DNA of 64,000 nucleotides from Trinickia fusca (GTDB lineage Bacteria > Pseudomonadota > Gammaproteobacteria > Burkholderiales > Burkholderiaceae). Positions 26,316 to 36,000 of this stretch are shown piece by piece. The stretch lies in contig NZ_RBZV01000004.1 of NCBI RefSeq assembly GCF_003628145.1, forward strand, positions 358,998 to 422,997, in the 5' to 3' direction. Below the pieces are notes generated by a model. The model saw only the letters and a program-made list of their open reading frames with translations. It made no database searches and was not told the origin of the DNA. Positions within the stretch are counted from its first letter, which is position 1. Each line of letters opens with the position of its first letter. Made by a program: the position numbers and the translations under genes.

Positions 26316-26388
26316 CGTTTACGCGGTTACCTATGCCGACAGGCACATCGATGCGCTTGCACAAACCCATTCGAAGAGGCTGACGACG

Positions 26389-26979
26389 ATGAAGGCAACG
26401 AAAGACAGGGTGCGTATTATCGAAACCAGGGTGCTGTCCGACGACTGGTACGTGCTCAAGAAGACGGTGTTCGACTTCCAGCGCAACGATGGCGTATGGC
26501 AGCGGCAAAGCCGCGAGACGTACGACCGCGGCAACGGCGCGACGATCCTGCTGTTCAATCGTGAGAAGAAGACGGTCGTGCTGACGCGTCAGTTTCGCTT
26601 CCCTGTGTTCGTCAACGGCCACGACGGCCTGCTGATCGAGACGGCGGCCGGTCTGCTCGACAACGCGGCGCCCGAGACGCGCATTCTTGCCGAGGCCGAG
26701 GAAGAGACGGGTTACCGCGTGCGCAACGTGCACAAGGTGTTCGAGGCGTACATGAGCCCGGGCTCGGTCACCGAGAAGCTGCACTTCTTCGTCGGCGAAT
26801 ACGACGCGTCGTCACGTGTGGGGCACGGTGGCGGAATCGAGGATGAAGGTGAGGACATCGAAGTAATCGAGCTGACGCTCGAGGACGCGCTCGCGGCGAT
26901 CACACGAGGCGAGATCGTCGACGGCAAGACGATCATGTTGTTGCAGTATGCGGCGTTGCAGGGGTTGGTGGGGGATTAG
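26389..26979 (+). CDS. NUDIX hydrolase, NudK-like
   Basis: 196 residues. The NUDIX helix reads GLLDNAAPETRILAEAEEET-GY, where the usual Arg of the REUXEE core is Ala but the metal-binding glutamates remain, as happens in NudK/ADP-ribose pyrophosphatase-like members. DRGNGATILLFNREKKTVVL and LTRQFRFPVF, and the later YMSPGSVTEKLHFFVGEYDA, match the GDP-mannose pyrophosphatase NudK group. It likely hydrolyses a nucleoside-diphosphate sugar such as GDP-mannose. It follows the hpnH terminator and so has its own promoter. The exact substrate is not certain. Confidence 0.88.
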   Translation: MKATKDRVRIIETRVLSDDWYVLKKTVFDFQRNDGVWQRQSRETYDRGNGATILLFNREKKTVVLTRQFRFPVFVNGHDGLLIETAAGLLDNAAPETRILAEAEEETGYRVRNVHKVFEAYMSPGSVTEKLHFFVGEYDASSRVGHGGGIEDEGEDIEVIELTLEDALAAITRGEIVDGKTIMLLQYAALQGLVGD

Positions 26980-27067
26980 GGAAGCCGAGTTGACCAAGTT
27001 CGCCGTCGAGCGCCGGCGCCGCTGATTCGATCTGCGGGCACCGGCGAACGGCTGTTGAAACGTGCGC

Positions 27068-27664
27068 TTATTCGGCGCGCGCGTTGTGCTTGGTCAGATA
27101 CTGGATCAGGCCATCGACGCCGCCTTGCTGCAGTTGCGCCTTGAACTGCCCCTGATACACCTGGATCAGCCAGGCGCCCGACATGTCGATGTCGTAGATC
27201 TTCCAGTCGCCACCGACCTTGCCGAGCCGATAGCCGACGCTCTGACTATCGCCGGGCGTGGCTACCGTCGACGAGACGAACGCGTCGTTGGCCGTCGCCG
27301 ACTTGCCTTCGAACGTGAACTTCGCATCCTGCGTGCCGAGCTGAGCCAACGAGGCAGCGTAGGTGCGCGTCATCAGCGTCGTGAACTGCTTGGTGAGTTC
27401 CTGCTGCTGAGCCGGCGTAGCCTGCTTCCACGCTTCGCCCGTCGCGATGCGCGCCGTACGTTCGAAATTCGTCGCCGGCAGGAACTTGTCCCTGACGATC
27501 TGCGTGATCTTCGCCATGTCGCCGCCGCGTGCGGCGGGATCCTTCTTCATCGCCTCGACGGTGCCGGAGACGGCGCTCTTGACCACGTCGACGGGCGCGC
27601 TTTGTGCAAATGCGGCGGCGCTGACGAACGCCGCGGTAAGGAAAGCAAACAAATGACGTTTCAT
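27068..27664 (-). CDS. MlaC/HpnM-family periplasmic lipid-binding protein
   Basis: 198 residues. Signal peptide MKRHLFAFLTAAFVSAAAFA/Q, then the Ttg2D/MlaC fold: PVDVVKSAVSGTVEAM, KFLPATNFERTARIATGEAW, QELTKQFTTLMTRTYAASLA, DWKIYDIDMSGAWLIQVYQG, QFKAQLQQGGVDGLIQYL. MlaC shuttles phospholipids across the periplasm; HpnM is the hopanoid-cluster relative thought to do so for hopanoids. In a locus with HpnN and MlaA the HpnM reading is attractive. It is the last hopanoid-type gene before the secretion island and is transcribed away from hpnN. Confidence 0.88.
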   Translation of the reverse strand: MKRHLFAFLTAAFVSAAAFAQSAPVDVVKSAVSGTVEAMKKDPAARGGDMAKITQIVRDKFLPATNFERTARIATGEAWKQATPAQQQELTKQFTTLMTRTYAASLAQLGTQDAKFTFEGKSATANDAFVSSTVATPGDSQSVGYRLGKVGGDWKIYDIDMSGAWLIQVYQGQFKAQLQQGGVDGLIQYLTKHNARAE

Positions 27665-27880
27665 GGAATATCGGGCCCGAGTGAAGAAATGCCGGCCAGC
27701 TCGCGCGGGGGCGTGGGGTGGCCGAATAGGCAGTATACCTAGGCGGACCGGGGGTGGCCCGGAGACCAGATCGCCAGACGGTGTCCGGCGAACCTGCCGT
27801 TGCTCGAGTTTTCCCGGCGTCGTCTGGCGAGACTACGCCGCGACGGCCATACGGTGTGATAGCCCTTTCATGTGTCGATC

Positions 27881-29719
27881 CTAATAGGTGTAGTTAAGCG
27901 TCCCGAGAATAAGAGTGGCCTTTTGGCCAAGAACCGACGGTTGAGTCAGCGGCCGCCCCGCCAACACTTCTCCCGAGAGCAGTTGTCCTCGCCATTGCCA
28001 CTGCACACGCATGCCCGCGCCGACACCGACCAATGACGGAAAACCCGACGTGGCGATCAGGTTCGCCTTGCCGGCGTCAAGAAAAGCATAGGGCTCGAGA
28101 CGGCCGTTTCGCCATGCGGGCATATCGATCCACGCGAGTTCGTTCCGCGAGTAGAACCCGCGGTCCGCCGCAAGCTCACCTGAGCGAAAGCCTCGAATCG
28201 AATCCATGCCACCGAGATACAGTTGCTCGGAGCCAAAGAGCGCAACGTTCGTGTATTGGCCGCCGAGTACGCCTCGGTACCCAAAGTGCGCACGCCCCAG
28301 GCTCGGCAAAGGAACCGCGAAAGTCGCGGTGGCATCCAGCTTGCTGAACTGACTATGCGCATCGGTGCGAGCGATGCCGTGTGCGTCGTGATCGGCTTCC
28401 AGCCATGGCAATCCTTGCGACAGCCCTGCGTCGAGCGTAACGTTGCCCAGCGCGCCGTTGAGCTCGAACTTATGAAGCCAATTGCCGCCGATGCGCAACA
28501 CCGAGATATGTTGTGGATCCAGGGCAATGTCGTTCACGACGCGATCGCTGCGTCGCCAAGAAAGCGTCGCATCGATGCTGACGATATCGGCTCGCGTTCG
28601 CTCGAGTGTGTAGTTCCAGCCGGCGATATGGCTCAATGTGCGCCCATATAAAAGCGCAGTAGTGCCAATCACCTGCTGATACTCGGAATCCGAAAGCGTA
28701 TAACTAAACGTATGCCGCCCATACGGCACAGCCATCGACGCCACGAGCGCATTGCTCTCGATGCTATCGATGTAGTTGAGGCTGATGGCTTCCTGCAAGC
28801 CGATCAGGTTATCGGCTTCAATGCCGGCGCGGTATCGTGTGACGCCGGTCGCTTCGCTACCGAAATTGTCGACGCCCAAGTTGTAGTACACGCGGTCGCC
28901 GGGCGCGTTATTGATCGCGATGATGGAGTTGCCCAGCGCTTGGCCAGGGAGGATCTGTACCTCCGCCTGATTGCGCCTCAAGCGGTTGATCTGTGACACG
29001 CCTTCATCGATGCCATCGAGTCTCAGTAGATCGCCGGCCCCCGCTGGAAACGCATTCTCATATCCGGCGTCGGTGAACAAGCCTCCACCCGAGGACTTCT
29101 CCATTTCTTTAAGCCTGTGCACCGGCTTCCCGTTGACGGTGTAAGCCTCGATACGGCCAAGCTGGACTGTGACGACAAGGGTGCCACCGCCGAGGTTTTG
29201 TGGCGCAAGCAGAGCGCGCGTGGTGACATACCCTGCGGACGTGAACGAATCAGTAAGTCGTTTCAGCAGCACGTTAATGCGGTGTGAACCGAGCGCGTGC
29301 CCCGAAAATGGCGCAATAATCGCTTCGAGCTCGTGTTGCGAAACATCAGGCAGCGAAATGAACGCTCCGCCGTCCCGGCCCACCAGTCGAATGTGGTTCA
29401 CGAGGAACGTCGGGCCCGGCTCCGCAATCTGGTCTACCGGCGTATCGAGCGGAATATCAAGCGTCATTTCCGTCGTTGACGGCGCGACGGTAATCGAAGC
29501 CGGGGCTTGATTCAACTGCTGTTGCCGCGCTCTTTCCCGCTGCTCGTCAATCAACTGTTGACCGGGATCCTGTATCGGCCTCACGGGCGAGCCGAGAGAC
29601 AGCGGCAACGTTCCAGCCGGCGCCGTCTGCGCACGCACGGCCTGTGCGAAAAGAACGGCAACGCCAATCGTAAGCGGCAGCAATCGCACAGCTTTAGCAA
29701 ATACCTGCACCGCTCGCAT
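27881..29719 (-). CDS. TpsB outer-membrane transporter (FhaC/ShlB/CdiB family)
   Basis: 612 residues. Signal peptide (LLPLTIGVAVLFAQAVRA/QTA), a linker, POTRA-type sequence (FLVNHIRLVGRDGGAFISLP, VLLKRLTDSFTSAGYVTTRA), then a 16-strand barrel with the conserved RGF lid motif in GMDSIRGFRSGELAADRGFY and a final GTLNYTY strand. It exports TpsA proteins by recognising their N-terminal TPS domain. Its ATG overlaps the stop of the short TpsA gene (TGATG), so the two are translationally coupled. It is the only TpsB in the window and so is the likely exporter of the large CdiA-like protein as well, as BcpB is in Burkholderia loci. Confidence 0.93.
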   Translation of the reverse strand: MRAVQVFAKAVRLLPLTIGVAVLFAQAVRAQTAPAGTLPLSLGSPVRPIQDPGQQLIDEQRERARQQQLNQAPASITVAPSTTEMTLDIPLDTPVDQIAEPGPTFLVNHIRLVGRDGGAFISLPDVSQHELEAIIAPFSGHALGSHRINVLLKRLTDSFTSAGYVTTRALLAPQNLGGGTLVVTVQLGRIEAYTVNGKPVHRLKEMEKSSGGGLFTDAGYENAFPAGAGDLLRLDGIDEGVSQINRLRRNQAEVQILPGQALGNSIIAINNAPGDRVYYNLGVDNFGSEATGVTRYRAGIEADNLIGLQEAISLNYIDSIESNALVASMAVPYGRHTFSYTLSDSEYQQVIGTTALLYGRTLSHIAGWNYTLERTRADIVSIDATLSWRRSDRVVNDIALDPQHISVLRIGGNWLHKFELNGALGNVTLDAGLSQGLPWLEADHDAHGIARTDAHSQFSKLDATATFAVPLPSLGRAHFGYRGVLGGQYTNVALFGSEQLYLGGMDSIRGFRSGELAADRGFYSRNELAWIDMPAWRNGRLEPYAFLDAGKANLIATSGFPSLVGVGAGMRVQWQWRGQLLSGEVLAGRPLTQPSVLGQKATLILGTLNYTY

Positions 29720-31776
29720 CAGTACCCCACCCAGCTAAACAAGCCAAGGTGCTGACCGATTTGCACAGGCGTGCTCGACGGTCGACGCACAGTCGTGATC
29801 GTCCCAGTGGCCGATACACCCTTAACCGCTGCGATGGAGCCCCCATCGATGACTGCGTCTCCGGTGAGGCTTACGGTTCCGCCGGCTGTAAATCCTCCGC
29901 CGATATCCGATGCGAGAATCTGTGCCCAACTGCTGCCGAAGAATGCTTTGAAGCCCCGATCCTGGGTAATGGCGCTATAACCTGTGACGCCCTGCGCATA
30001 CGTGGTGGGCGCAGCTACGCGAAGATCGCCGGTTGCATAGACGTTGCCGCCAACGTTTCGCGCGACGGTACCCGCGTTGATTGAGAGATTGGCACCGGAT
30101 TGAATCGTGCCCCCGAACGGTCGCACCGTGCTTGACGCACTTGCATGGCAGAAAATCCAGCAGCTGCGCGAATAACTGGCTTGCCCATCGAACACTGCAG
30201 CGTTCGTGAAAGTGTCTTGTGCCGCGATATTGATATCCGCGTTGTTCGATTGAATGATCCCGCCCGAGTTGGCGACGTTGTGCCCCTTGATCGTCACGGT
30301 TCCGCCAGTCGAAGCCACGTAGGCCAGCTGTGACGGCTGCGTCACGGTTCCATAGTCGACGTTGAAACCGCTTGTGTTATGTGTGAGAAATAAAAAGCGG
30401 CCGCGTGACGACGAGTAAGCACTGGGCTGACCGCCACTGGCACCACCCGTGTGATCTATAACGTTCCGTACGTCCCCCTGTGCGGCGAGGATCACGGCAC
30501 CGTTGGCGAGCAGGCGTGCGTTGTCGTTTGTGATGTCGCCCTGCGAGGAAATCGATGTTGCGCCGTTCGCTGAAAAGACGACGCCAAGGTTGACTGCGGA
30601 AGAGTGATTCGTGACGCTTCCGCCTGCGATTAGCGTCACGTCCCCCCCGATCGCATTGCCATTGGGCGCCGCAGCACCAGCCTGAATGAGGCTGCCGGTA
30701 TTGGAAATGTTGCCGCTGGTCGTCACGTTGACTGCCCCAGCCTGGGCGACGAGTGTCGACCAGCCAGTCGCATCGTCGGTCAGCGTTACGGCTCCGGCCT
30801 TGACCAAGACGTTGTTCGCGGCTTGAACTTGGGCGCCCTGCAGCGTTACGTTGCCCGGTGTCGTGATCGAAATATCGTGCGCGGCGTTGATCGAGCCGTC
30901 TACCGCGGTGACATCGCCATTGGCGGCAACGACCGCGTCGCCAGCACTTGCGTAGACCTTGCCGAGATTGCGTGCACCGGCGCCCTGGTCTGTGACGATC
31001 AATTCCACACGCCCGCCAGTGATGCCTCCTGCGGCTGTTATATCGATCGCAAAGCCGTGATTTGCCACGCCTGGTGATGTCGAACTGATGAGCCAATCGT
31101 GACCGTTGTCCGACGGGGAGAAGCTGGTATCCCAATTCGTCGTGCTATTGCCGATCGTTGCACGTACACCGCCTAGTGAAGTCGTGAAATCGTTCGTGAT
31201 GGGGCCGCTTACGGCGAGACGTTTCGCTACAAGGTCGAGGTTCACCAAGGTCCCGGACAGGCCACCAGGGCCGATGGTGATGGCTCCGCCATTCGTCGTT
31301 AGTACGACGTTACGTTGAATGCTACCGAGCGCCGACGTCAGGTCGTTGAAGGTCACTTGTCCCGTTGATAACACGACGTGGCCGGCGTTGACGAAGCCGC
31401 CGCCATCGACAGTGATGCCGTTGGGATTAGCCAGGATGACGTTCGCCCGAGGCCCCAGCACGGCAATCGCGCCTTGGATCAGCGACGGATTCGTACTCGT
31501 CACTTCGTTCACGATCGTGCGAGCGTTAACACCGACGTTGTTGAGGTCGGCGCCAGCCGATGAAACGTTGAACGAGGAATAGGTGTTGTGGGACACGCCA
31601 CCGACGGTCAGCGCTATGTTCACTGTCTGATGGCCGTTTGCCGCCATAGACACGGATGTCGCCGTGTTACCGTCGGCGACGATGCCGGTGGCAGACGCTT
31701 TTTTTATGGCGAACAGTAACGGTAGCAGAGCGACCTTTACGGGCAAACGCTTGGAGAGGCATCGACTGAAAAGCAT
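29719..31776 (-). CDS. Short TpsA / filamentous-haemagglutinin-like exoprotein
   Basis: 685 residues. A signal-like start (LPVKVALLPLLFAIKKASA) is followed by a canonical TPS domain with FNVSSAGADLNNVGVNAR, IVNEVTSTNPSLIQGAI and the NPNGI motif in VILANPNGITVDGGGF. Beta-helix repeats of the form NVLVKAGAVTLTDDATGW and SSQGDITNDNARLLANGAV fill the rest. It ends VQIGQHLGLFSWVGY with no toxin-like domain. It is far shorter than FhaB/CdiA. It sits between the orphan toxin fragments and tpsB, where Burkholderia CDI loci usually have only a small lipoprotein gene. It may be an adhesin, or a once-larger TpsA that lost its C-terminus. Confidence 0.9.
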   Translation of the reverse strand: MLFSRCLSKRLPVKVALLPLLFAIKKASATGIVADGNTATSVSMAANGHQTVNIALTVGGVSHNTYSSFNVSSAGADLNNVGVNARTIVNEVTSTNPSLIQGAIAVLGPRANVILANPNGITVDGGGFVNAGHVVLSTGQVTFNDLTSALGSIQRNVVLTTNGGAITIGPGGLSGTLVNLDLVAKRLAVSGPITNDFTTSLGGVRATIGNSTTNWDTSFSPSDNGHDWLISSTSPGVANHGFAIDITAAGGITGGRVELIVTDQGAGARNLGKVYASAGDAVVAANGDVTAVDGSINAAHDISITTPGNVTLQGAQVQAANNVLVKAGAVTLTDDATGWSTLVAQAGAVNVTTSGNISNTGSLIQAGAAAPNGNAIGGDVTLIAGGSVTNHSSAVNLGVVFSANGATSISSQGDITNDNARLLANGAVILAAQGDVRNVIDHTGGASGGQPSAYSSSRGRFLFLTHNTSGFNVDYGTVTQPSQLAYVASTGGTVTIKGHNVANSGGIIQSNNADINIAAQDTFTNAAVFDGQASYSRSCWIFCHASASSTVRPFGGTIQSGANLSINAGTVARNVGGNVYATGDLRVAAPTTYAQGVTGYSAITQDRGFKAFFGSSWAQILASDIGGGFTAGGTVSLTGDAVIDGGSIAAVKGVSATGTITTVRRPSSTPVQIGQHLGLFSWVGY

Positions 31777-31991
31777 TATTATTTAGGTTATCTTAATAAT
31801 TCTATTTATTTCCGAATTGACGAAGCCATCTAGAAGGACGCTCAATAATCTGAGCACGCTTCAAGCCTCGTCAGCAGATCAAGGTCGAAGTCCAACACGA
31901 GCGGCTTGTGATCACGTCCGATTGACCGGTCCAAAAGCAGGGAACCCGGCCGAAGCCAGGTTCGCTGCCCACGTCAATTGAGGCACTACTG

Positions 31992-32264
31992 CTATCCCCG
32001 CCCTCGCAGGTCCGCTAACCTTTTGGCGATTTTTCCTGTATGGACCTCATCCCCATCAAGTCCCATATGCTCTAACTCAATCCACCGTAGGTGCCTATAG
32101 ACGTCGTCGTCGGAGCAGTCCCCACGAAGCATCTCGCATATCTTCGGCACATAGGAATCGTATTCGTCCTGCGCCTCAAGCACATCATTTATGCCGATGG
32201 GATCCCACTCCTTCAGCAACACCAGTCGCACGCTAGCCGCAAGTACATCCGTCGCTTCATTCAT
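31992..32264 (-). CDS. DUF1871-like putative immunity protein (orphan cdiI)
   Basis: 90 residues, acidic: VLLKEWDPIGINDV-, EAQDEYDSYVPKICEML, YRHLRWIELEHMGLDG and a basic tail KIAKRLADLRGRG. The KEWDPIGI..DEYDSYV pattern recalls DUF1871, a family found as toxin-immunity-like genes in polymorphic toxin loci. The ATG overlaps (ATGA) the stop of a toxin-fragment frame immediately upstream, which is the arrangement expected of a cdiA-CT/cdiI pair. I infer an orphan immunity gene kept after its toxin was displaced. Family identity is by recollection of the motif and would need a profile search. Confidence 0.75.
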   Translation of the reverse strand: MNEATDVLAASVRLVLLKEWDPIGINDVLEAQDEYDSYVPKICEMLRGDCSDDDVYRHLRWIELEHMGLDGDEVHTGKIAKRLADLRGRG

Positions 32265-32473
32265 TTCCCTGGTGCCCCTGGAATTACTGTATCACTGGTA
32301 GGCCAACCGGTCGTCGTACTGCTTGACCGAGCAATAATCTTGGTTCCATCCTGTAAGATAGAAATCCTGCCAGGGCCAAATGCAGCCTCTGCTCAAGGCG
32401 ATACCGTTACATTCGTAGTCACTCGGCCGGGAAGCTCAGCGTCGACATGAGGTACCGAACCTCTCCATTCCGG
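32261..32473 (-). pseudogene. Orphan CdiA C-terminal toxin fragment 2
   Basis: A minus-strand frame opened by a stop just above 32473 reads PEWRGSVPHVDAELPGRV-TTNVTVSP, then one in-frame TGA (32395-32393), then AEAAFGPGRISILQDGTKII and ARSSSTTGWPT..., ending APGK at a TGA that overlaps the start of the DUF1871-like gene by four bases. The GRISILQDGTKIIAR pattern resembles the ends of CDI/Rhs toxin modules. No start codon and an internal stop mean it is not expressed on its own. It is displaced from the full CdiA and partly overlaps toxin fragment 1 in another frame. Confidence 0.65.
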
Positions 32474-32634
32474 TCATTTATCACGACGTAACCACTCTTC
32501 GGACCATACACAGGCGTTGGGTCATTTCTCGACACGCCATCCGGCATCTTGGCTGCGAATCGGTTATCCGTCGTGGTTCCGGCAGGAACTTCGCTAATGA
32601 CCGCTTGCACTTCTTGCCTGTCTAATCTTGGGCC
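32419..32634 (-). pseudogene. Orphan colicin E5-like toxin fragment 1
   Basis: A frame opened after a stop above 32634 reads GPRLDRQEVQAVISEV, PAGTTTDNRFAAKMPDGV, then SRNDPTPVYGPKSGYVVIND-RNGEV. The last part closely recalls the colicin E5 ribonuclease core (GRNDPATVYG...YVVVNDRTGEV). Colicin E5 cuts tRNAs for Tyr, His, Asn and Asp in the anticodon. After RNGEV the sequence leaves the family pattern (RYLMSTLSFPAE), so the catalytic domain end is lost. A GTG at 32610 could start a 63-residue peptide but no ribosome site supports it. It is best read as a relic of a previous CdiA-CT. Confidence 0.7.
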
Positions 32635-32691
32635 TCAAGTTTTCTGTCGATTGTGATATTGCTCGTGTTTGTGGCGACGATTTACGCGACT

Positions 32692-33045
32692 TTAACCCTG
32701 ATAGTCCTCAAATTCCCAAGACAGATTGCGCGCGACCTTCTGCGCGACGACACCCCATTCATCGCCTGTACATTTCGCAATGTAATCGCGGACACACTTC
32801 TCGATGGCAAAACGATCGTATGCTCGAACGATCAGCATATGACGTCCCCACCGGGGCTCCCATATATTTTGACTAAGCCACTCTGGCGTGCAGATCAGGA
32901 CACGGTAATCATCTGCACCCGGTGAATCATCGGGACCCACCCTAAATTCAATCCACAAACTGAAATTTTTCGGGTCATCCGGGAAATAACTATCCAGACC
33001 CACGGTCGGGCTATTCACCCACATCGATTTGATAATTGCTTTCAT
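32692..33045 (-). CDS. Imm8-type immunity protein (cdiI)
   Basis: 117 residues. MKAIIKSMWVNSPTVGLDSY, FPDDPKNFSLWIEFRVGPD, DYRVLICTPEWLSQNIWEPR, GRHMLIVRAYDRFAIEKCV and VVAQKVARNLSWEFEDYQG match the pattern of Immunity protein 8 (Imm8). The ATG overlaps the stop codon of the large exoprotein by four bases (ATGA), the usual coupling of cdiA and cdiI. It would bind and neutralise the CdiA C-terminal toxin in the cytoplasm, protecting siblings. Imm8 proteins occur with more than one toxin class, so it does not by itself reveal the toxin activity. Confidence 0.85.
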   Translation of the reverse strand: MKAIIKSMWVNSPTVGLDSYFPDDPKNFSLWIEFRVGPDDSPGADDYRVLICTPEWLSQNIWEPRWGRHMLIVRAYDRFAIEKCVRDYIAKCTGDEWGVVAQKVARNLSWEFEDYQG

Positions 33046-36000
33046 GGTATTACATTCAAATGACCATTGCTAATTATTGCCCCACCCGGGGTCTGCCTTA
33101 CAAAATTTGCTTGAACGCCTGTTGTCGCAAAGGGCGAAGCTTTAGGCTGTGGCGGTCTATAGATCATAGTTCCGTCTGCGCTAACTAAACAACCTGGACA
33201 AGCGACTTGATTTGAGACCAACGTAGCGCCATCGCCGACCCAAACCTGCCCCAACGCGTTAGCCTCAGCGACTGTTCCCGTCCCAATAGAGAAGTTTGGA
33301 TTTGACGTGCCGCTACCGGTCACCGCCGCTGCCAACCTCGAATCTTGCGCCGCGATATTGGCAAGATTCTCATTCGCGAGTTGGCCTTTCAAACCCTGAA
33401 GGGTTGCTGCGTTGGCCGTACCTTCTGACGCCACAGGTGTGTTTGTGGCAGGCCCTTGGCCAGTTGCTCCGCCTCCGGTGTCATCGCCACTATCACCACT
33501 TGACAGGATCGGCGCACCAGGCTGGATCAACGGTGGTGTCGTCGCAACCGTGCCATTTGGCAGTGGAACGGAAACCGGCGGCGTCACAACGGCCCCTCCA
33601 GTCATCGGCGGATTGCCGTTGTTCGCCTGCACCAATGGATTCGGATCCGACGGCGGCGTCTGCGCGCTGTTCCTGTTCATCACGCCAACGAACTGACTCG
33701 CCTGCCCCGTCAGCCAGTTGTCCATTCGCTGCTTGAACTGCAGCGCATCGACAAACGCGTCTGCCAATGTGCTCAGCACTCCGCCATTCTTTACCGCCTG
33801 CGCCGTATGGTCCCCAGCCCCGGAGTTGTTCAGCGCCTCATTCTGAGCAGTCGTCACCGCAGACTGCGCATTGAGCCCCGCCAATCCAGCTAGGCCTCCG
33901 CCCACCAGCGTCGAAAACGTCGCCAGCGCAGCCAACTGCCCTTGATCTAGCGACGCACCAGACGGATCAATTGCCTTAATGAAGTCCGGCGAGAACGCAG
34001 CGCTAGCTGCTCCCCCCATCGCCCCGGCCGCACACCCGTTTCCTTCAGCCGCACCCGCCGCGCAGCCCAACAACCCGTGAGTCAGGATGTACTGCGGCGA
34101 ACCGACCGGTATCAACGAGCCCGACGTACCAGCGGCCTCGCCGACTGCATACGCCCCGGCAGCGGCTGCATCACTCACCACGCTATTGCGCAGGTTCGTG
34201 AGGAAGCTGCCCCCCTGTATCGCCGTTTGTACCCCAGCCTGGATCGTCGCTTCGGCCCCAATGGCTGCAATCACTGTCGGAAGCGATTGCGACGAGCCTC
34301 CCGCAACGGGGACAAATGCACTGCCAGCAGACTGCACTCCGGCCAACGCAGCGAGACTGTTGGGCGAATACCCCCATGACCAACCCACACTGCCACCGTT
34401 AACCGTGATGCCGTTCAACAGGCCTGCGGTTGTCGCCGATACTGCCCCGGTTTCGAACATCGTACCGACGTTGAACGAGCCATTGCCGAATGCGGTTTGG
34501 CTCATCGCGCTATTCATCATTCCAGCGAAGCCAGCCGACAGTGCCGCATTGCCGACGCCCGCGCCCACTAAACCAACGCCGCCTCCGCCCGCTGCGAACA
34601 TCGTCCCAGACCCCGCCGTCGCGCCCGCCGCAGTACCGATTGCCGCCGATGCGGCTCCCGCGGACATGATGGAGATCCCAATAATGACCGCGACCATCCA
34701 GAGCTGGTCGTACCAAGCCTCGGCACCGATCACCGACGTATCGAGGTGGTTGCTAACCGCACTCTGGGTAAAGTTGCCACCAAGACTGCCTTTGAGGCTC
34801 GTGAGCAACTGTGTCGTTGCTGCTTGATCGACGCTTCCGTCGCTCCCCACCTGCTGGAGTGCTCCGCCGATTTGCTGGATGGCTTGCGCGTTCAGCGTAT
34901 AGTTGGCAGCCGACATAAAGCCGCCTTGCTGGACGACCGTACCCGTAGTCTTCGCAATGTAGCCGTCGTCAATCGCTTGGTAGATCAAGCCAACATCCGT
35001 TGAGCGCTGCTCATTCGTCAGCGTTCCAGTGTTGACTGCCAGACTCTGCGCAGAGACAGAGCCTGTATTCAAAATGCTGTTGTTGTAATCGAGGGTGACG
35101 TTCTTGCCGCTTATCTCGCCGTCTGCATTGACCTGAGCGTAATTCTGCGGCAACAGCACTTCCGGGACGAGCGCCCGAACTGTGGGGCAGGTCCCGTTAC
35201 CGGTGGCACTGCACCCAGGCTCCGGCACGCTTTGCTCGACGTACCAGAGCATCGGTTCGCTCACAAGCGCGAGCTGTGTCTGGCTCAGCTGTGTGCCCAG
35301 GGCAATATTGTGTTCTTTAGCGTACTGAAGAGCCGCACCGTATAAGGCCTTCTTCTGCTGATTCTGAACCGAAGCCTGGTCGGTACTGTCCGCAGCACTT
35401 GTCGTGCTGTAGAAGGTCGCCCGTCCCGTGGATTGCAAAGCGGCCTGCTCGATCTGCTGATTCTCGGTGTAGGGATCGTAGTAGAACGGCACCTTGCCCG
35501 GCTGCAAATTGGCCGGTAGCGCAGCCAAAAGCGCCCCCGGCGACAAGGCTGGCATCGTGAACGACGCCGGGTTATTGACAAAGTACGAAACAGTCGCTGA
35601 GCCAGTCGTTTGCGCCGTTGCCGCTTCCACGACCGGAGCGACCGGCTTCCCGATCGTCTGTACGCCGATCGGCATAGTCGGCGGGGGGCCTGCGCCGCCC
35701 GTGACGGAAATAGCCTCGCCGCTCATTGTCGTGACGAGGCCAGCACTATTAACAGTCGTCGACGCCATCTCCGGCATCGCAGGCGGTCCCAACGTAATCA
35801 CCTGGCCCGAAACCACCGGAGCCGGCGTATAGACGTGAGGATTCGTCAGGCCGTTAACGAGTTGTGCGCCGCTTAGCGATACCGCCTGACCGATGACATT
35901 ACCGGTGTTAGTGAGCGTTGGCGACTTCACCGACAGTGCATTGCCCGCCTGGATCGTCGATGGCACGAAATCGGCAAAGCCCGCAGCCGAAGGCAATCCG

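Noticed and set aside
26285-26320. Whether the hairpin after hpnH could be an attenuator of the NUDIX gene
   Set aside because: It is a textbook terminator placed 45 bp after the hpnH stop; the NUDIX start is 70 bp further on, so termination of the upstream unit is the simpler reading.
33042-33900. VENN motif expected before CdiA toxin tips
   Set aside because: Not present; NEALNNSG stands at the similar place, which fits Burkholderia-type exoproteins that use a different motif.
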